Source: Jiella endophytica | GTDB lineage: Bacteria > Pseudomonadota > Alphaproteobacteria > Rhizobiales > Rhizobiaceae | Direction of reading: 5' to 3' | Length of the DNA: 64,000 nucleotides | NCBI RefSeq assembly: GCF_004519335.1 | Contig: NZ_SOZD01000002.1 | Location: 744,001 to 808,000, forward strand | In this document: positions 18,793 through 27,420 of the stretch, one piece after another | Numbering within the stretch: the stretch's first letter is position 1 | Layout: every line of letters starts with the position of its first letter | Notes under the pieces: model-generated | Told to the model about the DNA's origin: nothing | The model's input: the letters and a program-made list of their open reading frames with translations, nothing else | Database searches by the model: none | Translations under genes and position numbers: made by a program

Positions 18793-19334
18793 GCGAACGG
18801 GAATTCGTGCCGCTGAAGATCGCCGTCCTGACGGTCTCCGACAGCCGCAGCCTCGCCGAGGACCGCTCCGGCGAAACCCTCGTCGGCCGGCTGACCGAGG
18901 CCGGCCACCAGCTTGCCTACCGGCGCATCGTCACCGACGACGTCGCCGCCATCCGCGAGGTCGTCGCCGCCTGGTGCGCCGATCCCGGCGTCGATGTGGT
19001 GATCACCACCGGCGGCACCGGCTTTACCGGCCGCGACGTGACGCCCGAAGCGCTGGAGCCGCTGTTCGAGAAGCGGATGGACGGGTTTTCGGCGATCTTC
19101 CACCGGATCTCCTTCGAAAAGATCGGCGTCTCGACCATCCAGTCCCGGGCGACCGGCGGGGTGATCGACGCGACCTTCGTCTTCGTCCTGCCCGGCTCCC
19201 CCGGTGCCTGCCGCGACGGCTGGGACCACATCCTCAAGGACCAACTGGACTACCGGCACCGGCCCTGCAATTTCGTCGAGATCATGCCCCGTCTCGACGA
19301 GCATCTGCGCCGCGGCGCCGGCCGCGGCGCCTGA
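18789..19334 (+). CDS. moaB: Molybdenum cofactor biosynthesis protein B
   Basis: A 181-residue MoaB/MogA-fold protein involved in adenylylating molybdopterin. Motifs are LTVSDSRSLAEDRSGE at the N-terminus and VVITTGGTGFTGRDVTPEAL, the conserved GGTG pterin-binding loop; the C-terminus carries LPGSPGAC. ATG at 18789 overlaps the ispE stop by four bases; an in-frame start further upstream lies inside ispE and is less likely. It stands alone without other moa genes. MogA is an alternative name for related proteins, but the length and N-terminus fit MoaB. Confidence 0.93.
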   Translation: MSEREFVPLKIAVLTVSDSRSLAEDRSGETLVGRLTEAGHQLAYRRIVTDDVAAIREVVAAWCADPGVDVVITTGGTGFTGRDVTPEALEPLFEKRMDGFSAIFHRISFEKIGVSTIQSRATGGVIDATFVFVLPGSPGACRDGWDHILKDQLDYRHRPCNFVEIMPRLDEHLRRGAGRGA

Positions 19335-19481
19335 TCCGGGAAGATCGGCCTCCATTCACTGACAGCCGAGCCGTCATGCGACGGATCGTTGGGGCCCCGC
19401 GATCTGTACCATCCCCAGCCGTCATGATATCTGCTTCCATCAAAGGTTGACGATTGTTTCGGCACGGGCAAGGGCGGCGCG

Positions 19482-20033
19482 ATGCAGCAGGCAGTCACCT
19501 CGGCGAGCGCTTTCAGCAAGGATACCACCCTGGCGAAAGGGCGCGGACGACAGCGCTCAGGCGCGCCGTCGCGCTCTTGGCTCGCGACTGCGCTCGCTGC
19601 AGTTCTCGGTCTGTCGGCGGTGTCTGCGGGTCTTGCGCAGGACGCCGATGGCAAGGCGGCAAGGCCCGGCGATGGCCCCGACGCTGCCGGGCTCAGCCTC
19701 GAGCTCAACAACGCCGTCGACGAGGCGGGTGTCTGCCGCCTTTCCTATGTGGTGGTGAACCGCACCGGCGAGCCGCTCGAAAAGATCTCCTACGACGTCG
19801 TCGTCTTCGATCAGGACCAACGGGTCTCGCGATTCCTGGTGCTGCAGTTCGGGCAGCTGCCCGCCGGCAAGACCAAGGTCGTGCAGTTCGACCTCGCCGA
19901 CCAGCCCTGCTCCGGCATCTCGCGCATCCTCGTCAACGACGTCTCGGAATGCCAGACGGCGAGCGGCACCGCGTCGATCTGCATGGACGCGCTGCGCCCG
20001 GCCTCGCGCACCGACATCGTCTTCGACACCTGA
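19482..20033 (+). CDS. Secreted four-cysteine protein of ExbBD cassette
   Basis: A 183-residue protein of unknown family. It has a long N-terminal region with a basic stretch, then a hydrophobic segment (LATALAAVLGLSAVSAGLA) with likely cleavage at GLAQD. The mature part is beta-rich and carries four Cys (GVCRL, QPCSG, SECQT, SICMD), suggesting two periplasmic disulfides. It ends 13 bases before the ExbB-like gene, and the five genes 19482-23695 have only short gaps or overlaps, so it is probably the first gene of the operon. It may be a periplasmic partner or sensor of the proton-driven complex. That role is inference. Confidence 0.75.
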   Translation: MQQAVTSASAFSKDTTLAKGRGRQRSGAPSRSWLATALAAVLGLSAVSAGLAQDADGKAARPGDGPDAAGLSLELNNAVDEAGVCRLSYVVVNRTGEPLEKISYDVVVFDQDQRVSRFLVLQFGQLPAGKTKVVQFDLADQPCSGISRILVNDVSECQTASGTASICMDALRPASRTDIVFDT

Positions 20034-20046
20034 CGGAGAAACCGCC

Positions 20047-20742
20047 ATGTGGGAGTTCGCCGCCAGCCAGCTTCGATCGAGCGCCGGGCCGGTGCTGGTC
20101 GTCCTCCTCGCCCTGTCCATCGCCGGCCTCGCCGTCGCCATCGTCAAGGCGATGGAATTTCGTGCGGCGGGTGTCGGCCGGGCGAGGCGGGACGGGAGCG
20201 GCGGGAACGGCCCGCTCATCGAAGGATCGCTGCGCTCGAAGGTCCAGGCCGCCGCCATCGAGGCCCTCGGCAGCGGGCGCGGCGGGGCGGAAGCCCGCGA
20301 GCGGGCGGCAGCGCTCGCCGAGGAAGCGGCGATCGACGGCCTTGCCGGCCTGTCGCGCCACCTCGCCTTTCTCGACGCGATCGTCCAGGCGGCACCGATG
20401 CTGGGCCTTCTCGGCACGGTCTTCGGCATGATCGAGGTGTTCTTCACCATGTCGGGAACGCAAGGGGCGATCGATCCGGCGCTGCTCTCCGGCGGCATCT
20501 TCGCTGCGCTGATCACCACCGCCGCCGGCCTCGTCGTCGCAATCCCCTTCTTCTTCGCCGCCGCCTTTTTCGATGCGGCGCTCGCCGCCGAGACGCGGGC
20601 GATCGAGGGGCTCATCCTCAGGACCGTCCACGGGGCGCCGCTGCGCCGCTCCGAGGTCACGCCGCGGATCCGGGCGAGCGACGGCACTCCCGATGGCGCA
20701 ACGGCAGGTCTCCTCGACCAGGCCCTCGCGCGGCCGCGCTGA
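20047..20742 (+). CDS. MotA/TolQ/ExbB proton-channel family protein
   Basis: A 231-residue inner-membrane protein with three predicted membrane segments: residues about 15-35, 108-130 (APMLGLLGTVFGMIEVFF) and 145-170 (GGIFAALITTAAGLVVAIPF). The second and third carry the ExbB/TolQ signature. The cytoplasmic loop between segments 1 and 2 is Ala/Gly/Arg-rich. ExbB proteins form a pentameric channel that, with ExbD, uses the proton gradient to move a TonB-type protein. Here it is followed three bases later by ExbD and later by a TonB-like gene, so it most likely drives that protein rather than being TolQ: no tolA, tolB or pal is nearby. Confidence 0.92.
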   Translation: MWEFAASQLRSSAGPVLVVLLALSIAGLAVAIVKAMEFRAAGVGRARRDGSGGNGPLIEGSLRSKVQAAAIEALGSGRGGAEARERAAALAEEAAIDGLAGLSRHLAFLDAIVQAAPMLGLLGTVFGMIEVFFTMSGTQGAIDPALLSGGIFAALITTAAGLVVAIPFFFAAAFFDAALAAETRAIEGLILRTVHGAPLRRSEVTPRIRASDGTPDGATAGLLDQALARPR

Positions 20743-20745
20743 GCC

Positions 20746-21195
20746 ATGATGCGGGCGGCGGCGAGACGGCGGCGGCGCTTCATGCTGACCCCGCTCGTCG
20801 ACGTGATCTTTCTCCTCGTCATCTTCTTTGCCCTGTCCTCGCGGATCGCGCCCTTCGTCCTGGTCCCGGTCAGCGAAAGCGCCGAGGCCGATACATCCGA
20901 GGCCGATGCGTCCGAGGCTAAGTCGCCGGACAACACCGCCGCGGCGCCGACGACGCTCGTCCTCTCCCGCGGCCATGTGAGAACCGGGGGGCGCATCATC
21001 TCGCTGGACGTGCTCGCCGCGGAGGCGGCGCTCTGGCCGAGGCAGGAGGCGGAACCGGTCCTGCTGGTCACCAGCCGCAGTGCGCTGACCGAGGACGTCG
21101 CGCAGGCGCTCACCGCGCTGAGGCAGGCGAGAATCGGCCATGTTCGGCTCGTCGCCCGGCCACCCACTGACGCAGCTGGGGAATTTCGGCCGTGA
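20746..21195 (+). CDS. ExbD/TolR-type protein with intact proton Asp
   Basis: A 149-residue single-pass protein: a very basic N-terminus, one membrane helix (TPLVDVIFLLVIFFALSS) and a periplasmic domain with an acidic Glu/Asp/Ala insert after the helix. Asp19 in PLVDVIF is at the position of the protonatable Asp of ExbD. The start follows the ExbB-like stop by three bases; an alternative start one codon later is possible. The stop overlaps the next ExbD gene by four bases (GTGA). ExbD proteins convert proton flow into movement of the TonB partner. Confidence 0.9.
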   Translation: MMRAAARRRRRFMLTPLVDVIFLLVIFFALSSRIAPFVLVPVSESAEADTSEADASEAKSPDNTAAAPTTLVLSRGHVRTGGRIISLDVLAAEAALWPRQEAEPVLLVTSRSALTEDVAQALTALRQARIGHVRLVARPPTDAAGEFRP

Positions 21196-21629
21196 TCCGC
21201 CGGCCGGCAGGGCGGCTTTCGCAGCCCCGACGCCCGCGCACCGACCCTGCGATGCCGACGATCAACGTCGTCTTCCTGCTTCTCCTGTTCTTTCTCCTGG
21301 TCGGCACTCTGGCGGCGCCGGAGGAATCCGAGATCGACCCGGCAAGGGTCGCCGAGGCGGCCGGCGGGCGCCTTCCGCGCCCCTTGCTGACGATCGCCAG
21401 CGACGGGGCGATCGGCCTCGATGGCCGGGCGCTCGCCCGCCGCGATCTCGCCGAGGCGGTCGGCGGCCTTCGCCGGCCGGAAAGTGCGGGCGCGCCGACG
21501 CTCTATGTGCTCGCAGCGCGGGACCTGCCCGCGGAGAGGCTGGTGGCGCTTCTCGCCGAAGCCTCGGCAGCCGGGGCACGCACGACTCTCGTCGCAATGA
21601 CCGGCGAGGCGGGAAGGGCCCCGCGGTGA
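21192..21629 (+). CDS. Second ExbD-like protein, proton Asp replaced by Asn
   Basis: A 145-residue ExbD-family protein with one N-terminal membrane helix (PTINVVFLLLLFFLLVGTL) and a small periplasmic domain. The residue aligned with the proton-carrying Asp of ExbD is Asn25 (INVVF), so this copy probably cannot relay protons itself. Start is GTG at 21192, overlapping the first exbD stop by four bases, and its stop overlaps the TonB-like start the same way. A heteromeric pair, one proton-active and one structural ExbD, would fit; that is inference. Confidence 0.88.
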   Translation: MIRRPAGRLSQPRRPRTDPAMPTINVVFLLLLFFLLVGTLAAPEESEIDPARVAEAAGGRLPRPLLTIASDGAIGLDGRALARRDLAEAVGGLRRPESAGAPTLYVLAARDLPAERLVALLAEASAAGARTTLVAMTGEAGRAPR

Positions 21630-23695
21630 GCGGCGGCAGGCTCTGGGTGGGAGCAGGCGTCGCCTCGCTGGCGCTTCACGCGGGCCTCGGCGCGCTGGTG
21701 CTGTCGATACTGCCCGCGCCGACGGAGACCGCGCCGGAGGAGACCACCGTCACCGTCGAGCAGGTCGCGCTGGAGACGCCGCGCGCCGTCGCCGTTCCTG
21801 CAACGGCACCGGAGCCGGCCTCAGCGGCCGACGCGAATCTCCAACCGGCAGAGGCCGCGATCGTCAAACCAGCCGCCGCGACGCCGGAAGCGCTCGCAGC
21901 GGCAGAGTCGGCCAAAACCGTTGCCGGACGGGTGACGCCGGCGGATGCCATCGTGGCAAGTCAGGTCGCCGCGCTCGAGGCGGTGTCGCCGGTCATCGCC
22001 ACCCGCCAGGAGGCCGCGCAGCCGCCAGCAAAACCGGATCCGGCTGCTCTTTCTGCCGTGCAGCCTGTGCAGGCAAGGCGCGAGCAGCCTGACCTGCCGC
22101 AAAGGCCAGCCGGGCGCCTTGCCGCCGTTGCCGAAGCCGCCGTTCCGGCGCGGCCGGAGCCGAAACCCGCCACGGCGGTCCGCCCGGAAATCGCGGTGGC
22201 CGAGCCGGCGACGGACCGCAAGGCTCCAACGGCGGCACCAGCGCGGCTCGCCGCCCACAGCCCCGGCGCTTTTGCGGCGGCCTCCACCACGCCTGCGACG
22301 GCGCTTGCAGCGGCGTCCCCCTCTCCCGTCGTTGCCGCCGAGCTCACCGCGACGATCGCCCGCCCTGCCGAATCCCCGCAATCCGTCTTGTCGCAGACAG
22401 AAAGAGATCGCCTGCAACCACCGCCGCGAATCCGGCAGGACACGGGCCGCGCAGCCAAAACAGCGTCAGTTCAAACCGGCTCGCAAACGCTTGCGCCCCT
22501 CAGTCTGAACAAGCCCGAACCTGCTCCGGTGGCGGGCTCACCGGCATTGCGGCAACCAATTCCCGACCCCGCCCAGGTCGACCGGATCGCGGCCGTCACG
22601 GCTCGTCCGAGCGATGCCGCAATCGTCGAACGTTCCGCCATCGAGGCCACGGCTGTCGCGGGCAACGCCGTCGACGGCGCTGCCTGGTCGGATCGCCGCG
22701 AGTTCCTGTCGACAGCCGTCCGAAACGAGGGAGGGCCGACGCAGGGCGCCGCTGCAGTGGCTCCGCAAGCCGGCCGGCGGCCGCAGGCGGCGATAGCGGC
22801 CGTCGAGACCGCCGAGAGACCCGAAATTCCGGCCGCTGCCGCACCCGCTCGCGCCGCACTCCGCGTGGTGCCCGAAGAGCCGGCGGCGCTCGCCCCCGTC
22901 AGCGCAAATGTCGCTCCTGCCGGCCGAGGTGACGCGGCGCCCCCATCGTCCCAGGACATCGCCATTGCGGCAGTCGCGCCGCGCCGCGCCGAGGCGCTGG
23001 TCGGCACCGAGACGGAGCCAGCTTCCGCCGCCGGCCCAGCGCCCGGGGGACGCCGGCAGACGCTGGCCGAAATCGTCGCGGACTATCCCGGCGGCGAGTG
23101 TTTCGCCGCTCTCACCCCCCGGAGCGAAGCGCCAGGGATCGTCCGCGTCACCGCACTGTCCGACCGGCCGGGCGAACTCGACGACTTCGCCGAGGCGCTG
23201 TCGCTCGAGACCCCGCAGCCGAGCTATCGCCGCATCGAGATCGACGGAGGAAGGGTCGGGCGGGCGCAATGCCGGGCGCTTGCCTTTCTGAAGGATCTTC
23301 CCGGCTATCCGGATTTTTCGCTGCGGCTCAGCCTCGACCGGCGACGGGTGGCGAGCGGCGAGACGCTGTCCGGCAGCATCGAGGGTCTCGCCCCGGACGA
23401 GACGCTCGATCTGCTTCTCGTCGACGACGAGGGCCTCGTGCAGTCGCTCTCCGGCTTTCTGAACCGGGACGGCGCGGGCGCGCGGTTCGCCGTGCCGGTC
23501 AGCCTGTCCGGCTCCGCGGTCGAGACGGCGCAGCTCGTCGTCGCCCTGTCGCTGCCAAAGGCGCTGATCCACGCCGAGGATACCGAAGGCGAGCCGGCCG
23601 GGGCGTTCTTCGAGGCCCTCGCCTCAGCGCTGTCGAAGAACGGCCTTCCCGGCAAATTCGCCGTCGACCATTTCGTCATCCGCGAGCGCCGATAG
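21626..23695 (+). CDS. TonB-like energy transducer with novel C-terminal domain
   Basis: A 689-residue protein starting at GTG 21626 (four-base overlap with the second exbD). Residues 6-28 form a single membrane anchor, VASLALHAGLGALVLSIL, containing Ser14-x3-His18, the same spacing as the Ser/His pair in the TonB anchor that touches ExbB-ExbD. About 460 residues of Ala/Pro/Glu/Arg-rich, low-complexity sequence follow, a likely periplasmic spacer. The last ~210 residues fold differently from TonB: GGECFAAL and RAQCRAL give two Cys, then SLDRRRVASGETLSGSIEG and LLLVDDEGLVQSLSGF, loosely resembling DUF4384-type domains. No TonB C-terminal motif is seen. It probably spans the periplasm to an unknown partner. 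Confidence 0.78.
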   Translation: MSGGRLWVGAGVASLALHAGLGALVLSILPAPTETAPEETTVTVEQVALETPRAVAVPATAPEPASAADANLQPAEAAIVKPAAATPEALAAAESAKTVAGRVTPADAIVASQVAALEAVSPVIATRQEAAQPPAKPDPAALSAVQPVQARREQPDLPQRPAGRLAAVAEAAVPARPEPKPATAVRPEIAVAEPATDRKAPTAAPARLAAHSPGAFAAASTTPATALAAASPSPVVAAELTATIARPAESPQSVLSQTERDRLQPPPRIRQDTGRAAKTASVQTGSQTLAPLSLNKPEPAPVAGSPALRQPIPDPAQVDRIAAVTARPSDAAIVERSAIEATAVAGNAVDGAAWSDRREFLSTAVRNEGGPTQGAAAVAPQAGRRPQAAIAAVETAERPEIPAAAAPARAALRVVPEEPAALAPVSANVAPAGRGDAAPPSSQDIAIAAVAPRRAEALVGTETEPASAAGPAPGGRRQTLAEIVADYPGGECFAALTPRSEAPGIVRVTALSDRPGELDDFAEALSLETPQPSYRRIEIDGGRVGRAQCRALAFLKDLPGYPDFSLRLSLDRRRVASGETLSGSIEGLAPDETLDLLLVDDEGLVQSLSGFLNRDGAGARFAVPVSLSGSAVETAQLVVALSLPKALIHAEDTEGEPAGAFFEALASALSKNGLPGKFAVDHFVIRERR

Positions 23696-23850
23696 AGCGC
23701 CATGCGTCCGAATGGACGCAGAATGGACGCTCCAACTTATTGAATCACCGCATCGTGCTTTCCGAAAATCGATTCCGGGCCAATGCTGTCGCGGTCAGGC
23801 GGCGGCGGGCCGTCCTGGTTTTCGCTCCGGGCTCGAAGATTGCGCTGTCC

Positions 23851-24738
23851 TCAGTGGCGCGAGGGCTTGTCGCCGGCAACACGGCCCGGCCGTCCGAGCA
23901 TGCCGCCGAGCCCGCCGACCACCATTCCGAGGAGCAGCGCGACGAAGGCGGCCAGCGATGCCCGCGCCAGAGCCGATGCGGCGGCGCTGCGCTGCGCCTC
24001 CATCTCCGACTTTGCCTTGGCGGTGCGCTCGCCGAAGGCTGAAAAGCGGCGCTCGGCCTCGGCACGGTCGACGCCGGCGGCACGGGCGATCGCCTCCACC
24101 GCGGCACCGCGCATCGCTTCATCGTCCTTTGCCGCAAGGGCCGCGGCGACTTCCGCCCGCACCGCCTGGCGATCGGTCGCCGAGACCGAAGACTGCGCAG
24201 CCGCCCCCGCCTGAGGAGCCGGCTCTGCGCCATCGCCTGAGGCACTCGCCGGCGCCGGCGCGAACAGCAGTTCGGCGCTCGCATCGAGGGCATCGGTCAT
24301 CGCCGCCGGACGCGCCGTCAGCGCCTCGGCGCTGGCCGTCAGATCGTCAATCGACTGGCCGAGAACGCCGAACGCACCGCCGACGAGGCTCGCCGCGCCG
24401 CTGGTCAGGAGATAGAGCGCGAGGAGGCCGGTCACCGCCCAGGTGACGACGCCATGCAGCATGCCGTCGATCCGCGACGGGATGCCGGAGAAGCGGGCCG
24501 CCGCATAGGCTCCGGCAAAGACGCCGATCAACACGATCAAAACCGCCCAGAGGCCTGCCAGCGAGACGATCCCGCCTGCGCCGGAGCCGGTCGAGGTGAG
24601 CCCCACGCCGAGCCCGAAAAGGCCCAGCATGAACTGCAGCATCAGCGCAAGGATCGCCCCGGCAAGGATGCCGCCCCAGGAGATCCGCCTGAGAGTCGCC
24701 GTCGGCGCCAGCGCGCGGTCCGGCCTCAGCTCGGTCAT
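23851..24738 (-). CDS. Multi-pass membrane protein, paralogue 1
   Basis: A 295-residue protein of unknown function. Three hydrophobic segments occur in the N-terminal half (GGILAGAILALMLQFMLGLF, LAGLWAVLIVLIGVFAGAYA, VVTWAVTGLLALYLLTSG) and one at the C-terminus (AAFVALLLGMVVGGLGGML). Between them is a long Ala-rich soluble stretch with 'AIARAAGVDRAEAERRFSAF', a helical motif also present in the gene at 24941-25795, so the two are paralogues. Proteins of this shape are sometimes labelled PhnA-like in rhizobia, without functional evidence. Gene orientation opposes the upstream ExbBD cassette; the 202-base gap to the paralogue may carry its own promoter. Confidence 0.75.
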   Translation of the reverse strand: MTELRPDRALAPTATLRRISWGGILAGAILALMLQFMLGLFGLGVGLTSTGSGAGGIVSLAGLWAVLIVLIGVFAGAYAAARFSGIPSRIDGMLHGVVTWAVTGLLALYLLTSGAASLVGGAFGVLGQSIDDLTASAEALTARPAAMTDALDASAELLFAPAPASASGDGAEPAPQAGAAAQSSVSATDRQAVRAEVAAALAAKDDEAMRGAAVEAIARAAGVDRAEAERRFSAFGERTAKAKSEMEAQRSAAASALARASLAAFVALLLGMVVGGLGGMLGRPGRVAGDKPSRH

Positions 24739-24940
24739 CCGCGTCTCCCCGTAGCGCTTCTCGCGTCCGATGCCCGAAAGATCAGCGATGCCCGCCTCCC
24801 GTTGTTGATTGGTCGCCGCAACGGCGATGTCCAGATGTCAGCAAATTGCGAAAAATGAGGATGCCGATGCGCCGGGCTCTGCAATCTGCGATTGGCAGAC
24901 GCGTTGCCTTCGCGCGATCTGGCATTAATCTTCCTTAGCG

Positions 24941-25795
24941 TCATCTGACGATGATCTCCAGCGTCGAATCGTCGGTCCGCCCGGCAAGTCCGCCGAAAAA
25001 TGCAGCGATCATCGCGGCAATAAGCGCGACGAAGGCGGCAAAGCAGCCGCCGGCGACGGCCCCGGAACTGGCCGCCACGGCGCGGCGCTGGCTGCGCAGC
25101 GCGCGGTCGTTGGCGATCTGCCAGTCGGTCAGCCGGCGCTCGGCGACCGATCGGGTGAGCCCGGTGGCCGTAACGATGGCATCGACCGCCCTTGACTCAG
25201 CGTCTCGGCCGGCGGTCTCGGCGATGCCGGCAAGGATCGCGGCGAGCGCGGCCTGGGTGGTCGTCTCCCCGCCTCGCCCGGCAATGGAGGCGGTTGTCCG
25301 GCTGCTGTCCAGAAGACCGAGCACCTCGCCATGCAGCGCGGCGAGCGCGACATTGCCGTCGTGCCGACCGTCCTTGTCGGCTGCCGCGAGAGCCGCCACG
25401 GCGCCGCCGACGGGGCCGAGCCCCCGGTCGACGAGCGCCGGCGGATCCTGCGTCAGGGCGATGATGGCGACGAGAAGCGCCGTCGAAAAGGTCAAAAGCC
25501 CGTAGAAACCAGCCTCCCGGCGCCGGCGCGCCCCGGCGAAACGCGCTGCGGTAAAGCCGCCGGCGGCAAGCGAAAGCACCGCGCCCGCAACGACGAAAAG
25601 GCCGGACGGCGAGGCGAGATGAGCCGCTCCCTCGAGCGCGGCCGTATCGAAGAGGCCGTCGAGGATGCCGAAGCCGGCGAGCGAGGCCATGAACTCGGTG
25701 ACGACGGCGACGAGGGTTCCGGCGGCGATCGCCTCCCAGGCGACATCGCGCGGCAGACCGACGCCCTCGACACTCACTCTTCGCCTGAACGCCAC
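24941..25795 (-). CDS. Multi-pass membrane protein, paralogue 2
   Basis: A 284-residue membrane protein with the same plan as the gene at 23851-24738: hydrophobic segments near residues 20-45, 62-85 and 95-115, a soluble Ala-rich central region with 'AIVTATGLTRSVAERRLTDW', and a C-terminal segment (FAAFVALIAAMIAAFFGGLAG). The shared motif and topology imply duplication. No catalytic residues or known domain could be identified. It may be a small envelope channel or scaffold. It ends 202 bases before paralogue 1, read in the same direction. Confidence 0.75.
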   Translation of the reverse strand: MAFRRRVSVEGVGLPRDVAWEAIAAGTLVAVVTEFMASLAGFGILDGLFDTAALEGAAHLASPSGLFVVAGAVLSLAAGGFTAARFAGARRRREAGFYGLLTFSTALLVAIIALTQDPPALVDRGLGPVGGAVAALAAADKDGRHDGNVALAALHGEVLGLLDSSRTTASIAGRGGETTTQAALAAILAGIAETAGRDAESRAVDAIVTATGLTRSVAERRLTDWQIANDRALRSQRRAVAASSGAVAGGCFAAFVALIAAMIAAFFGGLAGRTDDSTLEIIVR

Positions 25796-26025
25796 CTCGA
25801 ACCCGCAGCTTTCGTGAAAACCGCTCCGTTGCTAGCGACTTGCCGGCAAAAAGGCCAGTGCCGGGTGATTTGCCTGTTGAAAGTCGGCCTTGCTGACCGT
25901 TACTTTCCATCTCGACAAGAACCAGGCGATCTGCTACCGGAACGCTTCTTGCGAGGGCCGGCGCCCCGCGAGAGGTTAACGGCTGTCGGAACCCCGCTTA
26001 CCAAGCGCTACGAACGGAACACCCG

Positions 26026-26250
26026 GTGCAGGTACTCGTCCGCGACAACAATGTCGATCAGGCGCTTCGCGCGCTGAAGAAGAAGATGCAGCGCGAAGGC
26101 ATCTTTCGCGAAATGAAGATGCGCAATTTCTACGAAAAACCGTCGGAAAAGCGCGCCCGCGAAAAGGCCGAGGCCGTGCGTCGCGCCCGCAAGCTCGCCC
26201 GAAAGCGCGCCCAGCGCGAGGGCCTCGCCGGCGGCGGCCGCGCTCACTGA
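26026..26250 (+). CDS. rpsU: 30S ribosomal protein S21
   Basis: A 74-residue, highly basic protein with the S21 signature: [40 protein letters not shown] and an Arg/Lys-rich tail. Start is GTG at 26026 with GGAAC upstream. S21 sits on the small subunit near the anti-Shine-Dalgarno region and helps initiation. Alphaproteobacteria often carry rpsU as a single-gene unit next to a TPR protein, as seen here with the lipoprotein gene at 26539. Confidence 0.96.
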   Translation: MQVLVRDNNVDQALRALKKKMQREGIFREMKMRNFYEKPSEKRAREKAEAVRRARKLARKRAQREGLAGGGRAH

Positions 26251-26538
26251 TCCGGCCAGGCTGGGGGCTCGCCATGCCGGGCCTCTCGGAAAAGTCGCAG
26301 CGGACGGACGTCGCGGGGTCCCGCCGCTGCGTCGTCCGCGGACCGTCCCCTCGGCCGAACGCTCCAATTGCCGCAACCGCGCGGCCATTTGTCTGGAGCG
26401 ATTTCAAAATTTGGCCGTTTGTGCGAGACAGAGACCGGTGAAACGAATTTGACGTCGCGTCGGTTTATACCGGCCGGCGTCGGATCTGACGAACGCCAGC
26501 CGATCTCACTCGAAACAGCCGGACGAACCATCACCGAC

Positions 26539-27420
26539 ATGCCGATCACCGATCGCTTCCCGACAGCCGCCATCCTGCCGCCCCGCGCCATCTCCCCTGC
26601 CGCGAGAAGAAGCGCGCTCGCCGTGCTGGTCTCGACGATGACGGCGATCGCCGGATGCCAGACCGGCTCGGACGTCGCTGCGATCCAGGCGATCTCGCTC
26701 GACAAGAACCAGGGTACCGAGCAGAACATCTCCTCGCTGACCGCCACGGTGAACGCCAATCCCTCCGATCCCGAGGGCTACAACGTCCGGGGCACGGCCT
26801 ATGGCCGAGCCGGCGAATACGAAAACGCGCTGGCGGATTTCGGCCGGGCGATCCAGCTCGACCCGAACTTCTACCAGGCCTATGCCAACCGCGCCCTGAT
26901 CTATCGCCAGATCAGCGATCCGGGCAAGGCGGCCGCCGACTACAACAAGGCGATCCAGATCAATCCGCGCTACGCCTCGGCCTATATCGGCCTCGGCAAC
27001 GTCTATCGGGTCGCCGGGCGCAACCGCGAGGCGCTCGACTATTTCCAGAAGGCGATCGACATCGGCACGTCCGACCCGCGCGCCTATCACAATCGCGGCC
27101 TGCTCTATCAGATCGACGGCCAGCACAAGCTGGCGATCGAGGACTTCTCGCGGGCGATCTCGCTGCAGCCGAACGCTGCCGAGCCCTATTCGGCGCGCGG
27201 CGTCTCCTATCTAGCCACCGGCGACGACGACAACGCCTTCGAGGACTTCAACACCGCACTGCGCCTCGACGACACCAAGGCCGAATACTGGACCAACCAG
27301 GCGCTGGCCTATGAGCGCAAGGGCGAGAAGAGCAGAGCCTTCCGCTCCTATGCGAGGGCGGCGCAGCTCAATCCGAAATACCAGCCGGCCAAGGACGGCA
27401 TGACCCGCACCCGCGGCTGA
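26539..27420 (+). CDS. TPR-repeat lipoprotein (NlpI-like)
   Basis: A 293-residue protein whose N-terminal hydrophobic stretch ends in the lipobox TAIAGC, with Cys40 as the predicted lipid anchor. Then follow at least five tetratricopeptide repeats (for example YNVRGTAYGRAGEYENALAD and AYANRALIYRQISDPGKAA). ATG at 26539 is preferred because the signal region begins shortly after; upstream in-frame sequence is not protein-like. NlpI-type lipoproteins act as adaptors for periplasmic proteases and peptidoglycan hydrolases. Whether this one does is inference; the nearest named neighbour is rpsU. Confidence 0.85.
   Translation: MPITDRFPTAAILPPRAISPAARRSALAVLVSTMTAIAGCQTGSDVAAIQAISLDKNQGTEQNISSLTATVNANPSDPEGYNVRGTAYGRAGEYENALADFGRAIQLDPNFYQAYANRALIYRQISDPGKAAADYNKAIQINPRYASAYIGLGNVYRVAGRNREALDYFQKAIDIGTSDPRAYHNRGLLYQIDGQHKLAIEDFSRAISLQPNAAEPYSARGVSYLATGDDDNAFEDFNTALRLDDTKAEYWTNQALAYERKGEKSRAFRSYARAAQLNPKYQPAKDGMTRTRG

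Noticed and set aside
26251-26538. Possible promoter for the TPR lipoprotein (TTGACG followed by a TATA-like stretch)
   Set aside because: The spacing between the two elements is only about 11 bases, too short for a sigma-70 promoter.
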